Origin: Vibrio sp. B1FLJ16 | GTDB taxonomy: Bacteria > Pseudomonadota > Gammaproteobacteria > Enterobacterales > Vibrionaceae | Assembly (NCBI RefSeq): GCF_905175385.1 | Contig: NZ_HG992750.1 | Coordinates: forward strand, 1,612,001 to 1,676,000 | Length of the DNA stretch: 64,000 nucleotides | Direction: 5' to 3' | Shown: positions 1 to 8,598 of the stretch, piece after piece | Layout: every line of letters begins with the position of its first letter | Position numbering within the stretch: position 1 is the first letter of the stretch | Made by a program: the position numbers and the translations under genes | The notes under the pieces: model-generated | Told to the model about the DNA's origin: nothing | Seen by the model: the letters and a program-made list of their open reading frames with translations, nothing else | Database searches by the model: none

Positions 1-4
1 TCAT
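1..4 (-). CDS. Start of a further gene of the leftward operon (partial)
   Basis: Only the bases ATGA at the extreme left edge are visible on the minus strand. They are preceded by AAAAGGATGTAGAC, which carries a good ribosome binding site (AAGGA) about 7 bases before the ATG. The start lies 37 bases after the stop of the Rid-family gene, so it is probably the third gene of that operon. The product cannot be judged from the window. Confidence 0.35.
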
Positions 5-40
5 GTCTACATCCTTTTCATATGATAAGAATCTGCCTTG

Positions 41-460
41 CTAACCGATAACTCGCAGTTCGGTTTCGCTACCAGAGGCGCCCCGGTATGCCGTTACTTC
101 CAGCTCAACTTTGTAAATACTGGAACCGAGTGGAGGGCAGGTGACGGTGGTCGTCGGATCAATGCCTCTGAACTTACTGCCAATGTGTTCCATTACTGCA
201 CTGACGTCCTCCGGATTTTGGATAAACACCTTAGAAGTCACTACATCCGCTAAGCTGGAATCCACCGCAGCAAGTGCGCGCTCGATATTCTTAAAGACCT
301 GATCAGTTTGCTCGAAAACATCTTCCGGCATTTCGTTGGTTTCCGGATCCCGACCCGCAGTGTTAGATACAAATATCCAGTTATCTACGGTTACGACGCG
401 CGAGTAACTTGCAATCTCTTCGAATCGGGACCCGGTTTTTACCTTGATGATTTTTGCCAT
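41..460 (-). CDS. Rid family (RidA/YjgF/UK114-like) protein
   Basis: This is a small cytosolic protein of about 139 residues with the Rid fold signature: an N-terminal VDNWIFVSNTAGRDPETNE stretch, a helix with QTDQVFKNIERALAAV, and the C-terminal DPTTTVTCPPLG followed by YKVELEVTAY. Rid proteins deaminate reactive enamine/imine intermediates made by PLP enzymes or oxidases, but many subfamilies have other or unknown roles. The ATG at 460 is preferred; a GTG one codon upstream is also possible, and both follow AAAGGAATATGAG. The gene lies 33 bases behind an ornithine-cyclodeaminase-like gene, so the pair probably acts on one amine or imino-acid pathway. The exact Rid subfamily was not determined. 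Confidence 0.85.
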   Translation of the reverse strand: MAKIIKVKTGSRFEEIASYSRVVTVDNWIFVSNTAGRDPETNEMPEDVFEQTDQVFKNIERALAAVDSSLADVVTSKVFIQNPEDVSAVMEHIGSKFRGIDPTTTVTCPPLGSSIYKVELEVTAYRGASGSETELRVIG

Positions 461-493
461 CACTCATATTCCTTTTTTGGTATGTCTTTCGAT

Positions 494-1633
494 TTAGCTG
501 AGTACTGGTTCATCCCATAAGTTCAGCGATACGCCGATGCCTTTCTCAATAGCATTGCGGTAAATTTTGGTCGCCCACGCCACGTCTTCAACCGGCATTC
601 CGCCCACTGACATCACAATAATTTCTTCATCATTTTTACGTCCCGGTGTAGCACCCGCGACAATATCGCCCAGATCTTCCAGTTCGTTGGCAGACATCTC
701 TCCCGCATCGATCATGTCCATAAAACGCATCCCCACCAGAGGAATGATGTTGTGTGTAGGTTTCGGTACTTCCTCAAACCACGCCTGATATAACCCTTTG
801 TTATCCATAACTTTACGAACATCCGATTTTTCCATCCCTTCATCGAGACGACAGCTGGCAGGCATCGCAAGAAACGCACCCGGTTTTACCCATTCGCGTT
901 TCACTTCCGGATAAGTGGATGGGTCACCGGTTTCACCGGAGTTGCAATAAGTCACCAGATCAGAACCACGAACCGCCTCTTCTACGGTATTCACAATCTG
1001 TACATTGGTGATTTGAGGGTAAGAAGCCGCTAGCCATGTCATAAAGCTGTCTAAGCTCTTTTTGCCACGACCTTTGATTTTGATGGTGTCGACCTGAGGA
1101 CAGGCCGCGATGAACGCTGCAACAGTGGTTTTGCCCATAACACCAGGGCCAAGTAAACCAATCACTTTTGCGTCATTTCTAGCGAGGTAGCGTGCTCCGA
1201 CTCCCGGTACAGCACCAGTGCGGTATGCAGAAAGCAGGTTAGCCGACATGTACGCCAGTGGTGCACTGGTCTCAATATCATTCAGGATAAACATCAGAAT
1301 CGAGCGGGGAAGACCTTTCTCACGGTTGGCAATGTTCGAGCCATACCACTTCACTCCACACGTCTGGAAATCACCGCCAAGGTATGCAGGCATCGCCATT
1401 AGACGGCGGTCTGCGGTCGGTTTCGGCATGTCAGGGAAAGGAGACTCATCGGGAAAAGTGACCATCGCGCCGTGCGAATCGTTGTTCGCACCTGCCATTC
1501 GGTAGTCACCTTTATGGAGCAGCGAAAACATCTCCTCCATTGTGTCGACACACGCAGGCATATCCGTAACGCCCGCTTTAATCATGTCCTGTTCTGAAAG
1601 GTAGATAAAATTAATTTTAGTGCTGTCTGACAT
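494..1633 (-). CDS. Ornithine cyclodeaminase / mu-crystallin family protein (annotated in relatives as tyramine oxidase subunit B)
   Basis: The protein is an NAD(P)-binding member of the ornithine cyclodeaminase/mu-crystallin family. The Rossmann segment IGLLGPGVMGKTTVAAFIAA and the upstream LSAYRTGAVPGVGARYLAR are visible in the middle of about 379 residues. Relatives with the N-terminal SEQDMIKAGVTDMPACV motif are often labelled tyramine oxidase subunit B, which from memory fits this length. The start at 1633 has TAGGTGG five bases upstream; an earlier ATG at 1675 has only a weak site. It is the first gene of the operon with the Rid protein and is divergent from an AraC-family regulator 232 bases away, which is a likely controller. 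The substrate is an inference only. Confidence 0.7.
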   Translation of the reverse strand: MSDSTKINFIYLSEQDMIKAGVTDMPACVDTMEEMFSLLHKGDYRMAGANNDSHGAMVTFPDESPFPDMPKPTADRRLMAMPAYLGGDFQTCGVKWYGSNIANREKGLPRSILMFILNDIETSAPLAYMSANLLSAYRTGAVPGVGARYLARNDAKVIGLLGPGVMGKTTVAAFIAACPQVDTIKIKGRGKKSLDSFMTWLAASYPQITNVQIVNTVEEAVRGSDLVTYCNSGETGDPSTYPEVKREWVKPGAFLAMPASCRLDEGMEKSDVRKVMDNKGLYQAWFEEVPKPTHNIIPLVGMRFMDMIDAGEMSANELEDLGDIVAGATPGRKNDEEIIVMSVGGMPVEDVAWATKIYRNAIEKGIGVSLNLWDEPVLS

Positions 1634-1865
1634 AACGCCACCTATATCCGTATAGTTTGTTGTTTGCTGCTTCATGCATTACCTAAAAAATGAGTTCGGG
1701 ATATTTCCGTCCTGACCCATTGCTTTCGATACTATTGGGCAAATTTCGCGACGTATTGAATTTTTGCGACATTGAGGGACAAGCGGCTTCATAGAAAAAT
1801 ATGGCACCTTGCTTGCTTTACTTGCTTACTTTTGCGGCTTATCGCGGAGCAGTGAGGAGAGGTGA

Positions 1866-2708
1866 ATGGTGGCTTCATCAATGATGTTCAATATTTCAGG
1901 TATACACTCAAAACAACCTTGGTTTGTCTTGAGCTCAGAGCAGTTCCTTACTCGGCTATCAACCACCAATCCCGAAGTATCTCACTTCTACAGCTTTAAA
2001 GCCGGGAACTCTGAATCCCCGACGACTGCGATTCCGGATGGCTGTATTGATATCGTCTTTGACTGTGATGCCGATACATCCGGCGCTTTGGTCTGCGGTA
2101 CAAGGTTAGAGGCATCTTCGGTCATATTCGAACGTAGCCATCGCTACTTTGGCGTGAGGTTTAATCCGGGTGTAAAGCCGGATTTTTTACACGCATCGGC
2201 GGGTGAATTAACGAACAAAGAGTACAATTTACAAGATGTTATGCCTTGCTCAAGTCAACTCATTGATTACGTTTTAGAAGCAAAAGACTTTTCGAAACAA
2301 GTAGAGGCAGTAAGCCAGTTTCTCAACGTTCTTACCACTAAAAGCCAACGCAGTTCGGCTAACGTGACACGACAGATCGTCGCCAAAATTTGTCAGCATA
2401 AAGGGAATATTCAAGTTCAGGAATTAGAACGGTTTTCAGGATACACCAGCAGGACTTTGCAGCGAATGTTCAAGAATGACATCGGCTTGTCACCGAAAGG
2501 GTTTAGTCGCGCAATACGATGCCAATCAGCAGTTTACGATATCAATCACAGCAACAATCTCACATTTTCTGATCTGGCCACAGATCTGGGCTTCAGCGAC
2601 CAGCCACACTTTCTGCGCGAGTTTAAGAAATTGGTGAATGTGACCCCACTGGATTACCAGAACAGAGTAAAAGAAAAGACCTATTTAGAGCGCATTCACT
2701 GTTATTAA
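1866..2708 (+). CDS. AraC-family transcriptional regulator
   Basis: This protein of 280 residues has a C-terminal double helix-turn-helix of the AraC/XylS type (about residues 170-270; GYTSRTLQRMFKNDIGLSPK for the first half and FSDLATDLGFSDQPHFLREF for the second). The N-terminal half (about residues 15-140) contains PDGCIDIVFD and resembles the DUF6597-type sensing domain found in many such regulators. The ATG follows GAGGAGAGG, a strong ribosome binding site. It is transcribed away from the cyclodeaminase/Rid operon and probably regulates it. The ligand is unknown. Confidence 0.85.
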   Translation: MVASSMMFNISGIHSKQPWFVLSSEQFLTRLSTTNPEVSHFYSFKAGNSESPTTAIPDGCIDIVFDCDADTSGALVCGTRLEASSVIFERSHRYFGVRFNPGVKPDFLHASAGELTNKEYNLQDVMPCSSQLIDYVLEAKDFSKQVEAVSQFLNVLTTKSQRSSANVTRQIVAKICQHKGNIQVQELERFSGYTSRTLQRMFKNDIGLSPKGFSRAIRCQSAVYDINHSNNLTFSDLATDLGFSDQPHFLREFKKLVNVTPLDYQNRVKEKTYLERIHCY

Positions 2709-3062
2709 ATGCACTTTCAAGGTGCAGAATTTGCTCCATTTTCGTACAACACAGAGATAGGTTTAATAGTTCTGGCAGCTACGTAGAGCAATTCAGTAAA
2801 TCTAATAGTCAGGCTTTGTAATAACATTTAATTATGGCATCAAAGTAACCCATAAGATTGGTAATCGGTTGTACAACCTCCTAGTTTACGCCAGCTAACC
2901 CCACTGTCAGATAAGACATAATCAGAAGTCATTTTCGTTTTTAGAAAATCTCGTTTTCATATCCCCTGCATTCAATCTGGCTATAATTCAATCAATGTCA
3001 GAATGTGATGTCAGACAGTACTTCCAGGGAATGGGTCATTCAACTATGAAAAGGCTCGAACT
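2709..3062 (+). other. Intergenic region with TGTCAGA repeats
   Basis: This 354-base gap holds no convincing gene. A weak stem (TGCAC / GTGCA) follows the AraC-family stop. The notable content is three copies of TGTCAGA, at about 2905, 2996 and 3009. The last two lie within ATGTCAGA octamers exactly 13 bases apart (2995-3002 and 3008-3015), about 50 bases before the response regulator gene. They could be binding sites, possibly for that regulator itself, but this is a guess. Confidence 0.4.
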
Positions 3063-3659
3063 ATGTCAAAACAACTAACAATTCTAATTGCCGATACTCA
3101 GCCAATTTATCGAGAAGGACTAAGCGCTGCGATTACACAGAGAATGGATGTTAACGAAATCATCTTTGCTCGCACACAGGCTGAAGTTCTATCTGCATTA
3201 CGAAACCATACTATCGACCTCATCGTTATGGATGTCGTACTGCAAGATTGTAATGGCCTCCAACTGGCTAAATCTGTATTCAGACGAGATTACCAAGGTG
3301 CAATTGTATTTTTGACTGCGCAGGATAATAACCATTACTCAAAACTGGCTTCACAAATCGGTGCGCACGGTTGCCTGAGTAAAGATGAAGATAGCCAGGT
3401 TGTTATTGATGCATTAATTTCAGCGTCTAAAGGCTACCGTGTTTTCAAGAACAACTTCGTCTCAGATAGCATTACGTTGTCAATGAGAGAACAGGTCGTC
3501 CTCGATTACTTAATGAAAGGCTACAACAATAAGAAAATTGCCAACATCCTGTCGTTAAGTGACAAGACCGTCAGTACATATAAGCAACGAGTACTTAAGA
3601 AATTTAATGTCTCTTCACTCATGGAAGCTGCCAGTCTGAATCAAGCCTCCGCTCATTAA
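3063..3659 (+). CDS. NarL/FixJ-type response regulator (orphan)
   Basis: The protein of 198 residues has an N-terminal receiver domain with the acidic pocket residue D11, the phospho-acceptor D57 (LIVMDVVL), T85 and K107, then a C-terminal LuxR-type helix-turn-helix (about residues 136-195, with IANILSLSDKTVSTYKQRVL). It should be a DNA-binding two-component regulator. No histidine kinase lies within the neighbouring genes, so its partner is elsewhere. The layout is like EvgA/BvgA. A second feature, the GNAT gene, starts 150 bases downstream and need not be co-transcribed. Confidence 0.9.
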   Translation: MSKQLTILIADTQPIYREGLSAAITQRMDVNEIIFARTQAEVLSALRNHTIDLIVMDVVLQDCNGLQLAKSVFRRDYQGAIVFLTAQDNNHYSKLASQIGAHGCLSKDEDSQVVIDALISASKGYRVFKNNFVSDSITLSMREQVVLDYLMKGYNNKKIANILSLSDKTVSTYKQRVLKKFNVSSLMEAASLNQASAH

Positions 3660-3809
3660 CAAGAAGCTTTCTGAGTCTAAAGTCAGCACGCAAAGTGCTG
3701 ACTTGTGTCATTCTAAATCCTTAGCAAGCACTGCTACCCGCTCACTTCATTTGTTTCCCTGCATCTTCTACAACCAAACTTTAAGATAACACTTATTTCC
3801 TGGCACAAT

Positions 3810-4280
3810 TTGCACTACAGTAGATATCTGAAATGGCCAGATAGTAAAGATGAACAATGCCACAGATTAATTTTACTAAGGGACCTGCCCTCTCAGCAGC
3901 AAAAAGAATTAACAGCGGGCTTCGAAACCCATAGCGAGATGCAATCCGCACCGCCTTTCCATAAAGAACGTTTGAACTGGACAGTACAAAATGAGCAAGG
4001 CAATCTCATCGCAGCGCTCACCGCTGATTTACTTTGGGACTGGCTTTATATCGATGAACTCTGGGTCGATGAAAGCTGCCGGGGTACAGGTATGGGGAAA
4101 CAGTTGATGCTCCAAGCAGAGGAGTATGCAAAAGCCCAAGCTTTATCAGGCTTATGGCTTTGGACACAAAGTTGGCAAGCTCCGGCTTTTTACCAGCGAC
4201 TCGGTTTTGAGGAATTTACTCGCTTGGAGAGCTTCCCTAAAGGCCATAGTCGGATAGGGCTAAGAAAGCCACTCTCATAG
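3810..4280 (+). CDS. GNAT family N-acetyltransferase
   Basis: The C-terminal two thirds carry the acetyl-CoA binding motif A (LWVDESCRGTGMGKQLM, with R-G-T-G-M-G) and motif B ending in YQRLGFEEF, typical of single-domain GNAT enzymes. The substrate is unknown. The reading frame has no ATG before the domain. The start is put at a TTG at 3810 without an obvious ribosome binding site, so the N-terminus is uncertain by several residues. Length (about 156 residues) is normal for the family. Confidence 0.75.
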   Translation: MHYSRYLKWPDSKDEQCHRLILLRDLPSQQQKELTAGFETHSEMQSAPPFHKERLNWTVQNEQGNLIAALTADLLWDWLYIDELWVDESCRGTGMGKQLMLQAEEYAKAQALSGLWLWTQSWQAPAFYQRLGFEEFTRLESFPKGHSRIGLRKPLS

Positions 4281-4310
4281 ATCATACTTGTTTGTAGAGA
4301 GCTGATATAA

Positions 4311-4338
4311 AGATAGGAAGCGCGGTGGCTTCCTATCT
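4311..4338. terminator. Hairpin between convergent genes
   Basis: A perfect 11-bp stem AGATAGGAAGC / GCTTCCTATCT encloses the loop GCGGTG between the GNAT gene and the convergent amidohydrolase gene. On the minus strand the stem is followed by TTTATA, so it can end the amidohydrolase transcript; on the plus strand the T-tract is missing. Confidence 0.6.
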
Positions 4339-4468
4339 AAATGCTTATAACTCATATCGGAATTAAACTCAGTGGGAATGATGCAATAGTCCCGCAGAAA
4401 TCATCGCAGTAGTAGCGATTGCCTGACAACGTGCAGAGCTTATACAACTATCAGCCGCCACTTGTTGA

Positions 4469-6169
4469 TCACTTGAGTACACCGTCTGACCTTTTTTTTA
4501 TCGTTTCTAGCACTTTGATATCGGCCAATGTTTCAGGTTTTACCGTTAATGGGTTTTCAGACAAAATGACAAGGTCGGCCAGTTTTCCTACTTCCAGAGA
4601 GCCTTTGCTTTTCTCTTCTTTGTATTGAGTCGCCGCCCATAATGTTTGTGCTTTTAGTCCGTCAAGCGCGGACACACGCTGTTTTGGCCCCAATACGTGG
4701 CCCGTACGGCTGACACGGTTCACTGTTGCTGAGTAAACGCGCATTGAGTTAGGTAAAGCAACCGGAGAGTCATGATGAGAGGTGTAGATCATTCCCAGAT
4801 CTCGCGCCCATCCGGTCGGTGAGATATTCTCTGCACGTACTTTGCCTAAAACAGAATTCATGTGCCAGTCACCCCAGTAAAAAGTGTGCATTGGGAAAAA
4901 CGAAGGGAACACACCTAAGCGCTTAAATCTCTCAACTTGATCTTTACGGGCGGTCTGGGCATGAATTGCGATAAAACCTCTGTCAGGTATACCATGTTTT
5001 GCTTCACTCGCTTCAACCCCATTCAACAGCTGATCGATAGCCGCGTCACCATTAACGTGCGTCAGCAACTGCCAGCCATTACGCTGTGCTAGTTCAATAA
5101 GTTCAGCCGCCTTCTCATCACTCATGCTTGGATAACCCTTATAGCCCTTCTCCTGACCAACAGGGGGAACGAGGTAAGGCTCAGTCAGCCATGCCGTCTT
5201 GCCTTGAGGCGAACCATCAAGATTGAGCTTCGCTCCCGCGACACGAAATCCGTTAGAATACTCACTTGAGTAATACGGCGGAGCGATGACCTCCTGAGCG
5301 ACCTGGATATCCGGATAAGCAGCGACGTCGATAGGTAGCTTTTCCCGCTGAGCTAAGTCATACATGGTTTTTACTGCGGACGTAGAAGCCCTGCCTTCCT
5401 GAGCCGTCGTATAACCAAAGCTCGCATAAAGCTCCATACCTGCTTTGAATATCACTTCATTTTCTTTTGCGTTGAGTTTTGCAAATAACGGCAGCAAGGT
5501 TCCGAAGAAAGCGGTTTCTTCCAGTACTCCATTCGGAGTTTTTCCGTCACTCTCACGACGGATTTTACCACCGTCAGGATCAATGCTCTCTGTCGTGAAA
5601 CCAGCCAACTCTAACGCTTTAGAGTTCAGCGTTGCTAAATGACCTGATTGATGAATGATAAGAACAGGAAGATCTTTTGATACTTCATCCAGCTCCTGTC
5701 GCGTAGGATGTCGTTGCTCTTTTAACTGAGAGTCGTCATAACCAAACCCCAGAATGATTCCGTGCTTGCTGTTTTCAGGCTTCGCAACCCAAGTTCTTAG
5801 TTCTTCTTGTAACGAAGCAATGCTGTCCACGTTGCCGTCAGGAGCTGCGAGTAAATTCGCCGACAGAGCCTGAACACCAGTATTAAAAACATGCCCGTGG
5901 CCATCGATAAAACCGGGGATCATCGTCCTGCCATCTAAATCAACAATCTTTGTACTGTCATCTCGTAATGCCATGAGCTCTGATTCTTTACCAACCGCCA
6001 ATATACGACCATTCTTAATCGCTAAAGCCTCAGCGCTTGGGGCAGAGTCGTTCACGGTTACGATATAGCCACCAACATAAATGGTATCAGCGAAAGGTTT
6101 TGTTGGACTTGTAGCAACGGATGTACAACTGATCGAACTTAAAGCTAATGCCAAAGGTAAGATTCTCAT
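4469..6169 (-). CDS. Exported amidohydrolase of the YtcJ-like (Amidohydrolase_3) family
   Basis: This metal-dependent hydrolase has the family order: an N-terminal beta-strand domain (ADTIYVGGYIVTVND), the metal site HxH in DGHGHVFNTG, a later HVNGDAAID histidine, IHAQTARKDQVERF, and the final SHHDSPV aspartate motif, ending with GKLADLVILSENPL. The start at 6169 has TTGAGGGA upstream and gives a hydrophobic leader MRILPLALALSSISC. The cysteine could be lipidated, though the lipobox (S-I-S-C) is poor. It therefore likely acts in the periplasm on an amide or ester of unknown identity. An upstream in-frame start adds eight residues but has no better site. Confidence 0.85.
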   Translation of the reverse strand: MRILPLALALSSISCTSVATSPTKPFADTIYVGGYIVTVNDSAPSAEALAIKNGRILAVGKESELMALRDDSTKIVDLDGRTMIPGFIDGHGHVFNTGVQALSANLLAAPDGNVDSIASLQEELRTWVAKPENSKHGIILGFGYDDSQLKEQRHPTRQELDEVSKDLPVLIIHQSGHLATLNSKALELAGFTTESIDPDGGKIRRESDGKTPNGVLEETAFFGTLLPLFAKLNAKENEVIFKAGMELYASFGYTTAQEGRASTSAVKTMYDLAQREKLPIDVAAYPDIQVAQEVIAPPYYSSEYSNGFRVAGAKLNLDGSPQGKTAWLTEPYLVPPVGQEKGYKGYPSMSDEKAAELIELAQRNGWQLLTHVNGDAAIDQLLNGVEASEAKHGIPDRGFIAIHAQTARKDQVERFKRLGVFPSFFPMHTFYWGDWHMNSVLGKVRAENISPTGWARDLGMIYTSHHDSPVALPNSMRVYSATVNRVSRTGHVLGPKQRVSALDGLKAQTLWAATQYKEEKSKGSLEVGKLADLVILSENPLTVKPETLADIKVLETIKKRSDGVLK

Positions 6170-6305
6170 TATGTTTCCCTCAAGGACTGGCAAAAAACGT
6201 AATAATACGTGCTTGGTTTCTGCTAATTAGGCTAGTTCAGACCAGGCCATTGTTCACTTAATCACACTGTAAAATTGAAGACCACACGAAAGAATAAGAG
6301 TTACC

Positions 6306-7412
6306 TCAGATGATATCCCGTACTTCTTCTTCCTGAATTTTCAATTTATCTATCGACTTCTTAGTCAAGTGTGGGATGAGCAGCCTTAGCGGCATTCTTT
6401 TTAAATGCCCTCTCAGGTAAAGCACGCCTTCAGAAAAACTGTGGCCAAGCTTTTTGTGTGGTGGATACATAGACGTGAAAACGTTTAAAAAGCAAAAATC
6501 TAAAATAGAGAGATAGAATTTATTAGGCTTGTAGCGGTCGTAGTGCTCAAGTACTGTGGAAGGGATGGAAGCGTTATAGACCATCTTACTGTAGCGAAGC
6601 GCCAAGTATATCGATTCTTCATTACCAATCTTACTTTGCAGATCGATTAAGTCGTCCCAGAAGTTCTCTTGCGCAGAATAATTTTCGATCAGAATCCATA
6701 TATCATAAAGATCTCTCAGACCCTTGTGATATTCACTTTCATAAAACAGGTGAATAGCACTATGGATGAGCATCGCATGAGGTTTTAACACTTTTTGAAA
6801 GGGTCTTGAGTCCATCGGAACTGCTTGCTCAAACAAGTATTTTCCATCGACGGTTTCTTTAAGAGTTTTGGGCAAAATATTGAAATGCACGTCCAGTTCA
6901 ACCTGGCGGTAAAGATGCCTCAACGGTGGAATTTCTTGTGACCAACTGCGATAAAATTTTTCGTCATAGTTACTGATTTTTGCGGAGACCCAACTATTGT
7001 CCTTAAACGCAGCTTCGACTCGGCTTATTGCCGACTCTTCTACCAAAATGTCGATATCACTCATCATACGGCCTGAAAAACCAGTCATGCCATTCAGATG
7101 GTAAGCGCCGCCCTTTAAATACATCCATTGCACATTCAAAGGTGTAAGGACTTTGGTTATCTCTTCAGCTTCAATTTCCAGCTTTCTTCTTTGATTTTCA
7201 TAAAACAGTGACGCGGAAGATAAATGTGATGTGAATTTTTTCGGCAACGAAGACCAGTATCCTTTGCTTTCACAAAGATACTTTAATTGAGCCAACATGT
7301 TGAAATATCGGGCTTCAGAAACGATGTCCGAAAGAGCTGAAGGGGGAACCTCCAATAACTTTTCTGGTTTAACTAATACATCAACTAGCTTTATCACAGT
7401 AGTCCTCTTCAC
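6306..7412 (-). CDS. Nucleotidyltransferase-fold protein of the HprK-related system (PF14907-like)
   Basis: This protein of about 368 residues has a nucleotidyltransferase core: MYLKGGAYHLNG, then GRMMSDIDILVEE with the paired aspartates, and VELDVHFNI with the third acidic residue, followed by LRDLYDIWILIE. This arrangement matches the NTP_transf_5 group, whose members are often encoded beside sugar or peptide-modification genes. The start may be the GTG at 7412, or a GTG at 7397 that has AGAGGA five bases upstream. Either overlaps the end of the preceding kinase gene, so translation is coupled. It is the last of four genes. The nucleotide and the acceptor are unknown. Confidence 0.75.
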   Translation of the reverse strand: MKRTTVIKLVDVLVKPEKLLEVPPSALSDIVSEARYFNMLAQLKYLCESKGYWSSLPKKFTSHLSSASLFYENQRRKLEIEAEEITKVLTPLNVQWMYLKGGAYHLNGMTGFSGRMMSDIDILVEESAISRVEAAFKDNSWVSAKISNYDEKFYRSWSQEIPPLRHLYRQVELDVHFNILPKTLKETVDGKYLFEQAVPMDSRPFQKVLKPHAMLIHSAIHLFYESEYHKGLRDLYDIWILIENYSAQENFWDDLIDLQSKIGNEESIYLALRYSKMVYNASIPSTVLEHYDRYKPNKFYLSILDFCFLNVFTSMYPPHKKLGHSFSEGVLYLRGHLKRMPLRLLIPHLTKKSIDKLKIQEEEVRDII

Positions 7413-8283
7413 TCAGATACCCACTTAATGCCTGCTCACACGCTTTTAAATCGCTGTACTCAACATATACTGTGTCGCACTCTGTAACCAGACGTTTCGC
7501 GCATTGAAAGCCTTTCATATTCAGCAAACCAAAATTAAAACTGTTCTGGATTACTTCCGTTAAAGCAATTGGGCTCTGAACAGTCTCAATAAAGAGTTTT
7601 TCATTTTGATTGTAATTAACAAAGACTATCAGCTTAGGGGCTACCGGCGTACTCGCTTGCTCAATGCTAGAAAGAGGAGGCTTAAGCAGACAGATTGTCC
7701 CTTTATGCGTATCCACAGCAATTCTACTAAAGTGAGAATCATCAAAATACGGTTTGATTACATCTATCGATTGATTTTTTAAACTGATAGGGCGAGATAA
7801 CCCATGCATTTGTAGGGTTTCCGGGTCAATCATTGCGAGTTCGTCAGACAACAAACGCCAACCTTGAGAAACTAGATATGCGCAAAGCGTACTTTTACCC
7901 GACCCAGAAGGCGCGGCAATAATAATGCCTTTACCATTTTTTTCTAACGAAGCGGAATGGATCAGCAAATATTGATGCGCCTGAGTAGAAAGAACCCAAT
8001 TCATTCCCCACTCTAACAGGGCGTGCGCCTGCGATAACGGAAGAGGTTTAAATGGGGAAAGATTACAGTATCGAAACTCTACTTGAGGCTTGAAAAAACG
8101 TCTGTGCCAACTGCTGTGTTTAACCGATATTTGATAATCGACAAACACGTCTTCAGTACTGGTTATCAAGTTTTTGTCGTAGTGATTAAAAAGATAGTCT
8201 CCTAAAGAGGAGACATCTGACTCAATTTCAAACGTAAACTTACCGACCTGTAACAGGTACTTTTTAGTTGTAGAAAAAATCAA
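7381..8283 (-). CDS. HPr kinase-related ATPase (HprK-related kinase A type)
   Basis: A P-loop IIIAAPSGSGKST (about residues 120-132) is preceded by YLLIHSASLEK and followed by RLLSDELAMID, the same order as in the HPr Ser/Thr kinase catalytic domain, where His, Walker A and the Asp loop act together. The protein is about 300 residues. It lacks the N-terminal HPr-kinase regulatory domain and there is no HPr gene nearby, so the phosphorylated target is probably something else. The start is a TTG at 8283 with AGGATTAGG upstream, 12 bases after the PqqD-like stop. It matches the family named HprK-related kinase A, known from similar gene clusters but without an assigned function. Confidence 0.8.
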   Translation of the reverse strand: MIFSTTKKYLLQVGKFTFEIESDVSSLGDYLFNHYDKNLITSTEDVFVDYQISVKHSSWHRRFFKPQVEFRYCNLSPFKPLPLSQAHALLEWGMNWVLSTQAHQYLLIHSASLEKNGKGIIIAAPSGSGKSTLCAYLVSQGWRLLSDELAMIDPETLQMHGLSRPISLKNQSIDVIKPYFDDSHFSRIAVDTHKGTICLLKPPLSSIEQASTPVAPKLIVFVNYNQNEKLFIETVQSPIALTEVIQNSFNFGLLNMKGFQCAKRLVTECDTVYVEYSDLKACEQALSGYLSEEDYCDKAS

Positions 8284-8295
8284 ATACCTAATCCT

Positions 8296-8598
8296 TTACT
8301 TATTGAGCAAAACAATCCTCATTGAGATCAGTTTAGACAAAATTTCATTAAAGAAATGAGGGGTGAGTTCACGAACTTCTTCGATAGATTGATATCTGTT
8401 GCAATCGATTAGTGCCCCTAAAGTATCAAGTATCGTCTTTTCACATAGTAAGGTCTCTGCAGTAATCGGACTAAAAACAACGACTCTATCACCCTTACAG
8501 AATGTGCATTCATTCAGAGTAAAGGCTTCATTTATTTTAATATCTTCTATCTTAATATCTTCGAAAGGATGCCTAACAGCTTCCAAAGGATTACTCAT
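8296..8598 (-). CDS. PqqD-like small protein of the HPr-rel-A system
   Basis: About 100 residues form a winged-helix PqqD-like domain, the type that binds leader peptides in ribosomal-peptide pathways (here INEAFTLNECTFCKGDRVVVFSPITAETLLCEKTILDTL, split as a beta part then a helical part). The ATG at 8598 shares its A with the TGA stop of the upstream Tat-protein gene (TGATG), so the two are translationally coupled; an upstream in-frame start is unlikely. Adjacent partners (HprK-like, nucleotidyltransferase) match the HPr-rel-A system PqqD family chaperone. No radical SAM enzyme or obvious short precursor peptide is encoded beside it. Confidence 0.7.
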   Translation of the reverse strand: MSNPLEAVRHPFEDIKIEDIKINEAFTLNECTFCKGDRVVVFSPITAETLLCEKTILDTLGALIDCNRYQSIEEVRELTPHFFNEILSKLISMRIVLLNK

